This document shows positions 8,450-17,150 of a stretch of 43,014 nucleotides of DNA, in pieces (the first letter of the stretch is position 1; each line of letters begins with the position of its first letter). The DNA lies in assembly GCA_031269465.1 (NCBI GenBank), contig JAISZB010000052.1, positions 1-43,014 on the forward strand, in the 5' to 3' direction. Under the pieces are notes generated by a model that was given only the letters and a program-made list of their open reading frames with translations, had not been told where the DNA came from and made no database searches. The translations under genes and the position numbers were made by a program. The stretch comes from Clostridiales bacterium (GTDB lineage Bacteria > Bacillota > Clostridia > Lachnospirales > WQUN01).

Positions 8450-9901
8450 ATGGAGCAATTGCTGTACCACAGCACAAGGGGCGGAGCTTCAGGATTTTCG
8501 GCAAGCGAGGCTATATTTAAAGGCATAGCTCCCGACGGCGGCCTGTTTGTGCCGGATAGCATCCCTAAGATTGACATTGACGCGGCGACGCTTGGCTATC
8601 AGGATCTGGCGGTAGAAATCCTGAAGCGCTGGCTTTCTGATTATTCGCTTCAAGAGCTGGCAGACAGCGCGCAAAGGGCTTACAGCGAAAAGTTTGAAAC
8701 AGAGCTGATAGCTCCTGTGACGGAGCATGCAGGCTATTATTTCCTGGAGCTTTATCATGGAAAGACTTTGGCTTTTAAAGACATGGCGCTATGCCTGCTT
8801 CCGCATCTTATGAAGCATGCCGCCAGAAGGCGGGGGCCGCGCAAAAAGACGGCGATACTCACCGCTACAAGCGGAGATACGGGCAAGGCGGCGCTCGAGG
8901 CGTTTTCTGGGATTTCCGATATTGACATTGTCGTATTCTTTCCCAATGACGGCGTCTCAGACATGCAGAAGCTTCAGATGCAGACTCAGGAGGGCGAGAA
9001 CGTTTTTGTCGCGGGAGTAAGGGGGAATTTCGACGACACCCAGACAGAGGTCAAGCGCATATTTTCCGATCCGCCGGAAGGATTCAGCTTATCTTCAGCC
9101 AACTCCATAAATATAGGCAGACTTGTTCCGCAGATAGTATACTACTTCTACGCTTATGGGCAGATGGTGGAAAACGGGGCTCTGAATCTTGGGGAAAAGA
9201 TTAATTTCACAGTTCCCACAGGAAATTTTGGAAACATATTGGCTGGCTGGTATGCAAAGGAGATGGGCCTTCCCGTAAACAAGCTCATATGCGCATCGAA
9301 TGACAACAAAGTGCTCTACGATTTTTTTTCAACCGGAGTGTATGACAAAAACCGGGAATTTGTGCTTACGGCCTCTCCGTCAATGGATATTCTCATCTCA
9401 AGCAATTTGGAGCGCCTGATTTGCCATTTGAGCGGCGAAGCGGAGACGAGGCGGCTAATGGAATCGCTCTTATCTCAGGGAAGATATGCTTTTACCCATG
9501 AGGTTTCAGGCTTCGCGGGCGGATTCGCAAGCGGGGAAAGAGCAAAACAGGGTATTGGGGAGATGTTTGGCAACGGTTATCTGATTGATCCCCATACAGC
9601 TGTGGCATATGAAGTCTATAAAAGCTATCGCGAGTCAAACGGCGATGAAACTCCAAATGTCATCCTCTCCACTGCAAACCCGTTCAAGTTTCCTGAGAGC
9701 GTACTGGAAGCCATAGACCCCTCTCTTAAGGGCAAAGGCGCCATGGAGTCGGCTCAGGCGCTCAGCTTGATGTCAGGGCTTGAAATCCCCAGGCAGCTGA
9801 GGGAGCTTGAGAGGAAGGAGAAGCGGCATGAAACAGTATGCGACAGGCTGGATATGAAAAAGGTTGCAGCAGAGTTTTTAAACCGAAGAAATGAGTTCTA
9901 A
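8450..9901 (+). CDS. thrC: Threonine synthase
   Basis: The 483-residue enzyme converts O-phosphohomoserine to threonine with pyridoxal phosphate in the cytoplasm. The N-terminal STRG and GIAPDGGLFVP blocks (residues 8-35) and the cofactor-lysine segment GKTLAFKDMA with Lys110 are clear, followed by TSGDTGKAALEAF and the PTGNFGNILAGWYAKEMGLP block. The length fits the longer threonine-synthase class. The start is fixed by AAGGAGG at 8433-8439. The only visible leader is a repeat. With rsmF-like and ygiQ it may form one unit downstream of the threonine T-box, which would raise threonine synthesis on threonine starvation; that linkage is inference. Confidence 0.95.
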   Translation: MEQLLYHSTRGGASGFSASEAIFKGIAPDGGLFVPDSIPKIDIDAATLGYQDLAVEILKRWLSDYSLQELADSAQRAYSEKFETELIAPVTEHAGYYFLELYHGKTLAFKDMALCLLPHLMKHAARRRGPRKKTAILTATSGDTGKAALEAFSGISDIDIVVFFPNDGVSDMQKLQMQTQEGENVFVAGVRGNFDDTQTEVKRIFSDPPEGFSLSSANSINIGRLVPQIVYYFYAYGQMVENGALNLGEKINFTVPTGNFGNILAGWYAKEMGLPVNKLICASNDNKVLYDFFSTGVYDKNREFVLTASPSMDILISSNLERLICHLSGEAETRRLMESLLSQGRYAFTHEVSGFAGGFASGERAKQGIGEMFGNGYLIDPHTAVAYEVYKSYRESNGDETPNVILSTANPFKFPESVLEAIDPSLKGKGAMESAQALSLMSGLEIPRQLRELERKEKRHETVCDRLDMKKVAAEFLNRRNEF

Positions 9902-9922
9902 GCTTAGTTTCCAGAGTATGTA

Positions 9923-9964
9923 TATTTTAGGGGTTGAAAGCTGAGTTCTTTCTCCCCTAAAATA
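9923..9964 (+). terminator. Bidirectional hairpin after thrC
   Basis: An 11-bp perfect stem, TATTTTAGGGG at 9923-9933 and CCCCTAAAATA at 9954-9964, lies between convergent thrC and the glycine-rich gene. It has A/T runs in the stem in place of a long external T-tract and could act in both directions. Confidence 0.6.
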
Positions 9965-10000
9965 CTGAAGCTTTAAAGCCTTAAGGCGAAACTCAGCCCT

Positions 10001-10621
10001 TTAAGCTTTGGTTGCCCCTATGCCGCCGCCGGGCGCTGTTTCGAAGTATTCCACCCAGCTGAGATCAATGCCTGCAAATGCCCATCCAAAACGGGTCCAG
10101 CGGTATCCCGACATGGAGTTTTTGCCGATGTAGACAGGATAAAACCAGAAGCTGACCCCGTTTTTAAGCCACAGGTACGTGAAGTGAAACAACGTTCCGC
10201 GTATGGCGCCGGAATCGATTTTATACAGCGCCACAGGGCTTCTCTCAGGTATGCGGGAAGGCGGGGGTGAGCTTGGCTTTCCCTGGGGAGAGCTTTCCGG
10301 AAAGTTCCCTTGGCCGCCGCCTTGGCTGCCGCCGCCGGGCCTGCTGCCGCCTTGGCTGCCGCCGCTGGGCCTGCTGCCGCCTTGGCTGCCGCCGCCAGGC
10401 CTGCCGCCGCCGGGCCTGCCGCCGCCCTGGTAGCTCCCGCCCTGGCTTCCGCTTCCAGAGCTTCCTGGAACCAGGTCATTTATGCTTCTGCCGGGGTTTT
10501 GGCCTGCCGCCCCGGAGCGGATGCTTCTAAATGCCGGTTGGCTTGCGTTGATGTCGGCGTCGCTTTTCAGCTTCTCAACATCATTTTCATTAAGATTTTC
10601 GTAGCCGTTGAAAGGATACAT
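10001..10621 (-). CDS. Unknown protein with Gly/Pro/Ser-rich repeat linker
   Basis: The protein is 206 residues from the ATG at 10621, which has GAGGAG nine bases upstream. It has three parts: a polar N-terminus (1-45), a low-complexity tract of about 55 residues built from GGGSQGG/GGRPGGG repeats (about 50-105), and a compact C-terminal domain (about 130-206) rich in aromatics (YLWLKNGVSFWFYPVYIG, then SGYRWTRFGWAFAGIDL). No signal peptide or transmembrane helix is evident. I recall similar aromatic C-termini in uncharacterised clostridial proteins but know no function; a surface or spore-associated role is only a guess. The GC-rich repeat produces long spurious alanine- and proline-rich frames on the other strand. 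Confidence 0.75.
   Translation of the reverse strand: MYPFNGYENLNENDVEKLKSDADINASQPAFRSIRSGAAGQNPGRSINDLVPGSSGSGSQGGSYQGGGRPGGGRPGGGSQGGSRPSGGSQGGSRPGGGSQGGGQGNFPESSPQGKPSSPPPSRIPERSPVALYKIDSGAIRGTLFHFTYLWLKNGVSFWFYPVYIGKNSMSGYRWTRFGWAFAGIDLSWVEYFETAPGGGIGATKA
10305..10445. repeat. GC-rich tandem repeats encoding the Gly-rich linker
   Basis: Repeating units of the type TTGGCTGCCGCCGCCGGGCC, with variable length in multiples of three, encode the GGSQGG/GGRPGG tract. The pure in-frame unit structure suggests the linker length changes by slippage. Confidence 0.85.
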
Positions 10622-10759
10622 GAGCTTCAACTCCTCTTTTTATTCCGCAAGTGGCGCGCCTGCGCCCTCAGAAGGGCGGATGCAGCTTTACGGCTTATAC
10701 ATTTTATGCGCTAGGGATTGAAACGGGGACGAAATATTTGGGGCTTTGGGGGATTTGGG

Positions 10760-12250
10760 ATGGATGAATTAAAAAAACAGGCAAATGCAAGCGCCTTTGA
10801 GGAAGTCGGGGACTGCCGCCAGCATGGAAGCGGCGCAGCTGATGCTTGCGCAGAGCCTAGCAAAAAGCTTAGCGAGTCCGAACGGAGGATGGACAGCGAG
10901 CCAATGCGCTCCCTCGTCATCAAGTATTCGATTCCTACGATAATAGGGATGCTTGTAAATTCGCTCTATGGAATCGTGGATCGCTTCTGGGTCGGACAGA
11001 TACCTGAAGTAGGCTCTGCGTCCTTGGCTGGAGTAGGCTTGAGCCTTCCGATAACGAATATCATAATGGCGCTGTCGATGCTTGTGGGCATAGGCGCAGC
11101 TGCAAATATTTCCTTGCAGCTTGGCAGACAGGACAGAGCCGGGGCTCAGGCTACAGCTGCAAACGGCTTGACGCTCATAGTTATCCTCTCCCTTGCCTTT
11201 GCGGCTCTTGGAACGGCGTTTTCAAGGCAGCTTTTGTCTTTGGCGGGAGCCACTCCGGATCTCATGCCTTATGCGCTGCCTTACTCAAGGGTGGTGATCG
11301 CTGGAAGCATATTCAACATGACATCCTTTGCCATGAACCATCCAATTCGAGCCGCAGGGGATCCCAGGCGCTTTGCCATGACTCAGATGGCTGGGGGATT
11401 TGCAAATATGATTTTGGATCCCATCTTCATCTTCATCTTTCATATGGGGGCGGTTGGCGCGGCCGTCGCCACCATCATATCCCAGGCGGCGGCGGCATGC
11501 CTGATTTTCTCCTACTACTTCAAATCGGACTCGCCGCTTAAGCTTTCGCTTTCAAACATGATTCTGAGGAGAAAGACAGTAGCCGCCATTTTTTCGATTG
11601 GAGCGTCGCCGTTTTTTATGCAGTTGGGCAACAGCCTGACTGTAGTTGTGGCGAACCACAGCCTTGCCAAGTACGGGCTTCGAGACTTGGGAAGGGAGGG
11701 AGACGTAATCGCTATTGGGGCGATGACTATAATTTCCAGCGTCAACATGCTTTTTTGCATGCCTGTTTTCGGCGTAAATCAAGGCTCTCAGCCTATAATA
11801 GGATTCAATTACGGAAGGCGGAGCGCATCCAGGGTCAAGGATGCGTTCAAGTGGGCGGTCATTTGCGCTTGCGCCATAACGACAGCCGGCTTCATCGCGG
11901 TGGAGGCTGGGGCTGAGATTCTGGTCAAGGCTTTCAACAGGGATCCATCACTTGTAAAAACCGGATCCCAAGGCATGCGGATATTTCTTTGCACGCTTCC
12001 TATTCTGGGTTTCCAAATTCCCAGCACAAACTTTTTTCAAGCTATAGGAAGGGCGAAGATATCGATGCTTTTGAGCGCTCTCAGGCAGCTTTTGCTGCTG
12101 ATTCCCGCATACATTATACTTCCGCCGATTCTGGGGTTTAAGGGCGTGTGGATGGCGGGCCCGACTTCCGATCTCATCGCGACTGCAGTTTCCGCTTTCT
12201 TTATAGCTCGTGAATTCAAAAGGATTGACGGGCGGCTTGAATCCGGCTGA
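10760..12250 (+). CDS. MATE family multidrug/toxin exporter
   Basis: A 496-residue polytopic membrane protein, probably a cation-coupled antiporter. The start at 10760 follows GGGGGA; a TTG 14 codons earlier is the alternative. About 40 polar residues precede the first helix. MATE features follow: SLVIKYSIPTIIGMLVNSLYGIVDRFWVG, then the LAGVGLSLPI and LVGIGAAANISLQLGR blocks at the end of the first helices, and the matching second-half motif FGVNQGSQPIIGFNYG. Twelve hydrophobic segments can be traced. The substrate cannot be deduced. It stands alone between the divergent glycine-rich gene and thrS. Confidence 0.92.
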   Translation: MDELKKQANASAFEEVGDCRQHGSGAADACAEPSKKLSESERRMDSEPMRSLVIKYSIPTIIGMLVNSLYGIVDRFWVGQIPEVGSASLAGVGLSLPITNIIMALSMLVGIGAAANISLQLGRQDRAGAQATAANGLTLIVILSLAFAALGTAFSRQLLSLAGATPDLMPYALPYSRVVIAGSIFNMTSFAMNHPIRAAGDPRRFAMTQMAGGFANMILDPIFIFIFHMGAVGAAVATIISQAAAACLIFSYYFKSDSPLKLSLSNMILRRKTVAAIFSIGASPFFMQLGNSLTVVVANHSLAKYGLRDLGREGDVIAIGAMTIISSVNMLFCMPVFGVNQGSQPIIGFNYGRRSASRVKDAFKWAVICACAITTAGFIAVEAGAEILVKAFNRDPSLVKTGSQGMRIFLCTLPILGFQIPSTNFFQAIGRAKISMLLSALRQLLLLIPAYIILPPILGFKGVWMAGPTSDLIATAVSAFFIAREFKRIDGRLESG

Positions 12251-12272
12251 AGGATTTTAAAGATTTGACATT

Positions 12273-12432
12273 CATAATGATTTGCTTATGAAAGTTCCTA
12301 TTTTGGAGCTTGATTATACAGCGAGCGTGATTGATATCGTCATTTTTCATCTTGAAAGCGCTGAATTCATGCATTTAGCTCCAGTGGACAGTCAAGCTCT
12401 AAAATAGTTGAATTTTACGCAAATAGGTGTAT
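12273..12432. repeat. PIR copy 8, GAATTCA-module form, before thrS
   Basis: The arm TATTTTGGAGCTTGATTATAC is followed by ATTGATATCG, the module AAAGCGCTGAATTCATGCATTTAG, and GACAGTCAAGCTCTAAAATA. The right end is decayed (GCAAATAGGTGTAT). The thrS ribosome binding site starts within three bases of the end. Confidence 0.85.
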
Positions 12433-12449
12433 TTGAGGAGGAATAAGCT

Positions 12450-14408
12450 TTGCTGAAGATAACTTTAAAAGGAGACGCCGTTAAGGAGGCGGAAAAGGGC
12501 TTGACCCTTTTTGAGCTGGCTAAATCTATAAGCCGAAGCCTTGCGGCAAATGCTTGTTGCGGCCTTGTGGGAGAAACCGCGCAGGATTTACGCTATGAGC
12601 TTCAAGAGGACGCAAGGGTTGAGATTTTGACATTTGACTCGCCGCAAGGGCGTCGAGCTCTGAGGCATACAGCGTCCCATATTTTGGCTCAAGCCGTGAA
12701 AAGGCTGTTTCCCGAGGTGAAGCTTGCAATCGGGCCGGCGACCGAAGACGGCTTCTACTATGACTTCGATAAAGGCGACGCTTTTACGAAAGAGCAGATT
12801 GAAGAAATAGAAGCTGAGATGAAGAAAATAGTAAAAGAGGATATTCCCATAGAGCGCTTCACTTTATCTAGGGATGAAGCCCTTGATTGGGCGGAAAAGG
12901 CTGGCGAGCCGTACAAGGCGCAACTCATTGAGGGACTTGAGGAAGGCGCCGTCATCAGCTTCTACAGACAGGGAGATTTTACGGATCTTTGCGCGGGGCC
13001 GCATCTGATGTCTACAAAAGCGGTTGGGGCGGTCAAGCTCACTTCCGAAGGCGGATCGTCCGGCGCTTATTGGCGCGGGGATGAAAAAAACAAAATGCTT
13101 AGCAGGGTATACGGGACTGCTTTTCCGAAGCAGGCTGAACTGGATGCGTTTATCAAGGCAAGGGAAGAGGCCAAAAAGCGGGATCACAACAAACTTGGCA
13201 GAGAGCTTAAGCTTTTTACTACATCCGAAATAGTTGGGCAAGGGCTGCCGCTTCTCATGCCCAAGGGCGCAAAGGTAGTGCAGCTGTTGCAGCGCTTCGT
13301 CGAAGACGAAGAGGAGCGCAGAGGATATCTTCTAACCAAAACCCCGTTTATGGCTAAGAGCGACCTATATGTGACCTCTGGGCATTGGGAGCATTATAAA
13401 GACGGCATGTTCATTCTGGGCGACGAGCAGAAGGACAAGGAAGTTTACGCGCTTCGGCCCATGACATGCCCGTTCCAGTTCACAATATACAACGCAGAGC
13501 AGCACAGCTACAAGGATCTTCCCATACGCTACGGCGAGACGTCGACTCTTTTCAGGAATGAGGCTTCTGGCGAGATGCACGGCCTCATTCGAGTGCGGCA
13601 GTTCACCATATCCGAAGGCCATTTGGTCTGCGCGAAGGAGCAGATAAAAGAAGAGTTCAAAGGCGTCGTCGATTTGATACAATTCATGATGAAAACCTTG
13701 GGCATAGATGATGACATCAGCTACCGCTTCTCGAAATGGGATCCCAATGACAAGGCCAAATACATCGGGGATGAGTCTGTCTGGGAAGAGACTCAGAGCC
13801 TCATGAAGGAGATAATAGATGAGATTGGCCTTTCAGTGGAGGAAGCGGAGGGCGAGGCGGCATTCTACGGTCCAAAGCTTGATATTCAGTGCAGGAATGT
13901 CTTTGGAAAGGAGGATACAATCATCACCGTGCAGATAGACTTCGCCCTGGCCGATCGCTTCAAGATGTTCTATACCGATCGCGACGGAGCCAAGAAAAAC
14001 CCGATTGTAATCCACCGCACATCCATAGGATGCTATGAACGCACTTTGGCCATGATTGTAGAGAAGTACGCAGGCGCTTTTCCTCTGTGGCTGGCTCCGA
14101 CGCAGGCAATTGTCTTGTCGATATCCGACAAGTGCAATTCCTACGCGACTGAGGTTGCATCAAGGCTAAAAGCTTCCGGGTTGCGCGCGCAGACTGATAT
14201 CAGAGCCGAGAAGATAGGATTTAAGATCCGTGAGGCCAGGCTTGAGAAAATACCTTATCTGCTGGTGGTCGGAGAGAAGGAGGCCGAAAGCGGAAGCGTC
14301 TCCCTTTGGAGCAGGCATGGCGGAGACGAAGGCGAGGCTAAAGTTGAGGCTTTCATCAAAAGAGCCCTTGAAGAAGTTGCATCAAAGGCTCTTAATATGG
14401 CAAAATAG
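12450..14408 (+). CDS. thrS: Threonyl-tRNA synthetase
   Basis: The 652-residue class II synthetase starts at a TTG with GAGGAGGA seven bases upstream. An N-terminal TGS domain (1-62) is followed by the editing domain (about 65-225, with HTASHILAQAVKRLFP and YYDFD) and the catalytic core. The zinc ligands are visible as Cys340 (RPMTCPF), His377 (GEMHGLIRVRQFT) and His522 (IVIHRTSIG). MTCPFQ replaces the more common MNCPGH, a variant I believe occurs in a subgroup. The anticodon-binding domain (about 545-650, WLAPTQAIVLSI) completes it. Unusually for this class of bacteria, no T-box is visible in front of it; only a PIR element lies there, and the threonine T-box is 7.8 kb upstream. Confidence 0.97.
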   Translation: MLKITLKGDAVKEAEKGLTLFELAKSISRSLAANACCGLVGETAQDLRYELQEDARVEILTFDSPQGRRALRHTASHILAQAVKRLFPEVKLAIGPATEDGFYYDFDKGDAFTKEQIEEIEAEMKKIVKEDIPIERFTLSRDEALDWAEKAGEPYKAQLIEGLEEGAVISFYRQGDFTDLCAGPHLMSTKAVGAVKLTSEGGSSGAYWRGDEKNKMLSRVYGTAFPKQAELDAFIKAREEAKKRDHNKLGRELKLFTTSEIVGQGLPLLMPKGAKVVQLLQRFVEDEEERRGYLLTKTPFMAKSDLYVTSGHWEHYKDGMFILGDEQKDKEVYALRPMTCPFQFTIYNAEQHSYKDLPIRYGETSTLFRNEASGEMHGLIRVRQFTISEGHLVCAKEQIKEEFKGVVDLIQFMMKTLGIDDDISYRFSKWDPNDKAKYIGDESVWEETQSLMKEIIDEIGLSVEEAEGEAAFYGPKLDIQCRNVFGKEDTIITVQIDFALADRFKMFYTDRDGAKKNPIVIHRTSIGCYERTLAMIVEKYAGAFPLWLAPTQAIVLSISDKCNSYATEVASRLKASGLRAQTDIRAEKIGFKIREARLEKIPYLLVVGEKEAESGSVSLWSRHGGDEGEAKVEAFIKRALEEVASKALNMAK

Positions 14409-14417
14409 AAGAATGAG

Positions 14418-14444
14418 AAGCCGCCACCCAAAGGCCGGCGGCTT
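14418..14444. terminator. Shared hairpin between convergent thrS and recombinase genes
   Basis: AAGCCGCC at 14418-14425 pairs with GGCGGCTT at 14437-14444 around an 11-nt loop. Neither strand has a long T-run, so the termination strength is uncertain. Confidence 0.5.
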
Positions 14445-14481
14445 TGGAGATGCTTTTCCTTTCTCAGCCATTGCTGGCTTA

Positions 14482-15558
14482 TCAATCGGAAGGATCTTCG
14501 GATTTTCTAAGCTTGACGTATTTTGCGGCTTTGCGCCTGCGATCTTCATCCATGTCAGCATAATGCTTCTTTGTGGTATTGACGTCGGCATGGCCCAGAA
14601 CGTCGGCAACCAGGTAGATGTCTCCCGTTTCCTGATAAAGCCTGGTTCCGTAAGTAGAGCGAAGCTTGTGGGGAGATATTTTCTTAACTGGGGCGACAAG
14701 GCGGGAGTATTTTTTAACAAGGCATTCAACCGCGCGCACGCCTATTCGGCTTCCTCTCATAGATAGAAAGAGCGCGTCGCTTTCCAAGCCCTCGACTTGG
14801 ATTTCCCTTCTTTGCGCCAGATAGCGCTTCAAAGCCTCTTCCACTTCGCCTCCGAAGTAAAGAGTGGATTCGTCTCCTCCTTTTCGGGTGACGATGACTC
14901 CATTGATGTTGAAGTCTATGTCGCTGATATTTATCCCGACGCACTCAGACACCCTCATGCCAGTGCCAAGCATCAGCGTGATAATGGCTGCGTCCCGCAG
15001 CTTTGTATGCTCATGGTAGCGCTTCTGCCTGTCTGTAAGATGCGTTCCGCTTTCCACTTCGTCTAAGAGCCTGGATATCTCGTCCACTTCAAGGCGTATG
15101 ATGCTTTTTCCGTGGATCTTGGGGAGATCGACAAGATCAGCGGGATTCGACTGAATGAGCTTTCTCTTGTAAAAATAGCTGAACATGCTTCGAACCGCTG
15201 AGAGCTTTCTAGCCTTGCCCCTCTCGCCGTTTTGGATTTCAAGAGGCCTTTGGGCGTCGTCCGTCTTGGTGTAGTATGAGAGATATTCCATGTACTCTTC
15301 AATCGCATCGGAGGTGACGGCGCTAAGATCCGAAACTGTCATGGAACCGCAAGGCTTGCCTTTAAATTCGGGGCGCTCTTCGCTTAAGAATCTCAGGAAG
15401 ATTTTGATGTCTCTGGCGTACGCTATCCGCGTGAGCGCGGATGTAGTGTCAGCTATGCCTCGGAAAAAATCGTGCATGAATGCCGGCAGGTCGCCTAGGC
15501 GAAGGCGAAGCTTTATTGTGGACTTTATTTTCTGATCTTCATGATAGCTATTTGGCAT
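14482..15558 (-). CDS. Tyrosine recombinase (XerC/XerD-like)
   Basis: The protein is 358 residues from the ATG at 15558, which follows CGGAGGAAG. An 18-codon longer frame is less likely. The N-terminal SAM-like core-binding domain spans about residues 25-135 and the catalytic domain about 155-350. The catalytic set is complete: Arg202 (GTGMRVSE), Lys226 (VTRKGGD), His297 and Arg300 (SPHKLRSTYGTRL), His323 (LGHADVNTT) and Tyr333 (KKHY). No attachment site, excisionase or phage gene lies nearby, and codon use resembles the neighbours. A chromosomal role such as dimer resolution or a conserved clostridial integrase seems more likely than a prophage, but this is inference. Confidence 0.9.
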   Translation of the reverse strand: MPNSYHEDQKIKSTIKLRLRLGDLPAFMHDFFRGIADTTSALTRIAYARDIKIFLRFLSEERPEFKGKPCGSMTVSDLSAVTSDAIEEYMEYLSYYTKTDDAQRPLEIQNGERGKARKLSAVRSMFSYFYKRKLIQSNPADLVDLPKIHGKSIIRLEVDEISRLLDEVESGTHLTDRQKRYHEHTKLRDAAIITLMLGTGMRVSECVGINISDIDFNINGVIVTRKGGDESTLYFGGEVEEALKRYLAQRREIQVEGLESDALFLSMRGSRIGVRAVECLVKKYSRLVAPVKKISPHKLRSTYGTRLYQETGDIYLVADVLGHADVNTTKKHYADMDEDRRRKAAKYVKLRKSEDPSD

Positions 15559-15680
15559 ATTATCTTCCTCCGCTCTTGTCTTTGCCAGGCGGCGAAGCCG
15601 CGAATGGTTCAAAGTTGCCGTAAAACCTTAGGCTTTAGATGGGCAAATATACGATGATTACCTTATTTTACGGTTTTCCA

Positions 15681-15709
15681 TTGCCTTAGACGGCATCGAG
15701 TGATATAAT
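15681..15709 (+). promoter_or_regulatory. Promoter upstream of pta
   Basis: TTGCCT at 15681-15686, a 17-bp spacer and a perfect TATAAT at 15704-15709. The resulting leader of about 200 nt contains PIR copy 9. Confidence 0.65.
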
Positions 15710-15775
15710 AACCAGCATGAAATTAAGAATAAGTTCCTGCTCATGGAGGACTCTTAAAAATCATGCTGTTCAATT

Positions 15776-15873
15776 ATACTGATTTGCAGTCAAACGCACC
15801 TGTTTGGAGGCTGTCCATAGGGGCGCTGTACAACCAGCTTAAAAACAGGGAATTTCATATGCAAATCAATATA
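15776..15873. repeat. PIR copy 9, shortened core in the pta leader
   Basis: TATACTGATTTGCAGTCAAACG begins it and CATATGCAAATCAATATA ends it. The central part is reduced to GGAGGCTGTCC and GTACAACCAGCTTAAAAACAGG. The inner palindrome is missing. Confidence 0.75.
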
Positions 15874-15918
15874 TATATTATACAACAATAAAGCAGCGCT
15901 TTGAAAGGGGTTTGCATT

Positions 15919-16917
15919 ATGAGCGGTTTTTTAGGCGCCATCAAGGCTCGCGCCAAAGCGGACAAGAAGACGATTGTTCTTCCGGAATCCTATGAACGCA
16001 GGACTCTGGACGCGGCTTCCGCAATTCTTCAGGAAGAGATAGCAGATGTCATCCTCATAGGAAATAAAGAGGATATCTGCTCCAAGGCCCCGGATGCGGA
16101 CCTGTCTAAAGCTCAGTTCATCGAGCCGCGCAGCTGGGGCAGGACGGGGGAGATGATTGACAAATTTACGGAGCTTCGCAAATCCAAAGGCATGACAAGG
16201 GCCGAGGCAGAGTCTGTGATCTTAGGAGACGCCCAGTATCTTGCCTGCATGCTGGTAAAGGAGTCAATTGCGGACGGAATGGTTTCAGGGGCTGTCCACG
16301 CTACAGCCGACACGCTTCGCCCCGCTTTGCAGATTTTAAAGACCAAGCCAGGGATCAAGCTGGTATCGGCATTTTTCATAATTGTAGTTCCTGATTGCAG
16401 CTACGGCGCCAACGGAACCTTCATCTTCGCGGATTCCGGATTGGTTCAAAACCCGACTCCAGAAGAGCTTGCCGCCATAGCAATAAGCTCCGCTGAATCA
16501 TTCAGGCAGCTTGTCCAGGTTGAGCCGGTTGTTGCCTTGCTTTCCCACTCAACAAAGGGCAGCGCCAAGCACGCGGATGTGAATAAGGTTATAGAGGCGA
16601 CCGGCATTGCGAAGAGTCTTGCGCCCTCATTGAAGCTTGACGGCGAGTTCCAGCTGGACGCCGCCATAGTTGGCGATGTAGGGAGGTCCAAGGCTCCGGA
16701 AAGCCCTGTCGCTGGCCTTGCAAACGTTTTGATATTCCCGGATCTGGACGCTGGGAACATTGGGTACAAGCTGGCTCAGAGGCTTGCGAAGGCTGACGCC
16801 TACGGCCCCATTACGCAGGGCATTGCCAAGCCGGTAAACGACTTGTCCAGAGGCTGCTCCGCAGAAGACATAGTAGGGGTTGCCGCAATTACCGCAGTGC
16901 AGGCTCAAAAAGCCTGA
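15919..16917 (+). CDS. pta: Phosphate acetyltransferase
   Basis: The 332-residue enzyme interconverts acetyl-CoA and acetyl phosphate, the first step of acetate formation. The start at 15919 has AAGGGG ten bases upstream; a TTG six codons earlier also reads through. The length matches the short, single-domain Pta of Firmicutes. Typical blocks are IVLPESYERRTLDAA (about 18-32), the SAFFIIVVP region, SFRQLVQVEPVVALLSHSTKGSAKH, and the C-terminal NVLIFPDLDAGNIGYKLAQRL segment. ackA follows 233 bp downstream across a strongly structured spacer, so the two probably share transcripts but may be regulated separately. Confidence 0.96.
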   Translation: MSGFLGAIKARAKADKKTIVLPESYERRTLDAASAILQEEIADVILIGNKEDICSKAPDADLSKAQFIEPRSWGRTGEMIDKFTELRKSKGMTRAEAESVILGDAQYLACMLVKESIADGMVSGAVHATADTLRPALQILKTKPGIKLVSAFFIIVVPDCSYGANGTFIFADSGLVQNPTPEELAAIAISSAESFRQLVQVEPVVALLSHSTKGSAKHADVNKVIEATGIAKSLAPSLKLDGEFQLDAAIVGDVGRSKAPESPVAGLANVLIFPDLDAGNIGYKLAQRLAKADAYGPITQGIAKPVNDLSRGCSAEDIVGVAAITAVQAQKA

Positions 16918-16975
16918 AGGCCTAAAAAGTTTATGATCATGAGATAAAGGGATGGCGAAGGCGGGATTTGGAGAG

Positions 16976-17080
16976 AGCTAGTGCAGACAGTCTTAAATGC
17001 GCTACAGTCCTATTTGGCTATAATTAAGCATTTTACAGGCTAAAAGCATGTAGCGCAATTAAGAGCGACAGCACTAGGCT
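16976..17080 (+). other. Long imperfect inverted repeat between pta and ackA
   Basis: Outer arms AGCTAGTGC (16976-16984) and GCACTAGGCT (17071-17080) and inner arms TCTTAAATGCGCTAC (16991-17005) and GTAGCGCAATTAAGA (17050-17064) pair. The inner stem has one mismatch in 15 pairs. A 6-nt internal loop separates the two stems and a 44-nt loop caps the structure. It is unrelated to the PIR family and has no T-tract, so it is not an ordinary terminator. Confidence 0.8.
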
Positions 17081-17100
17081 TCCATTCATCTTGCCTTTGG

Positions 17101-17142
17101 CTCCCTTTTGAAGGGAGGAGCGCGTTTTCTTAAGAGCGCGCG
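17101..17142 (+). promoter_or_regulatory. Structured ackA ribosome binding region
   Basis: CTCCCTT (17101-17107) pairs with AAGGGAG (17111-17117), burying the only good Shine-Dalgarno sequence (GGGAGG, 17113-17118). A second hairpin, GCGCG/CGCGC (17120-17141), lies between it and the ATG at 17151, more than 30 bases from the SD. Folding of the second hairpin would shorten the effective spacing. Translational control of ackA is possible. Confidence 0.55.
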
Positions 17143-17150
17143 GAAATCAT

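Noticed and set aside
10203-10714. Alanine- and proline-rich frames opposite the Gly-rich gene
   Set aside because: They are translations of the GC-rich repeat on the opposite strand. The minus-strand gene has a better start, ribosome site and C-terminal domain.
14482-15558. Recombinase as a prophage or integrative element
   Set aside because: It has no phage or conjugation neighbours, no att repeats and normal surroundings of housekeeping genes.
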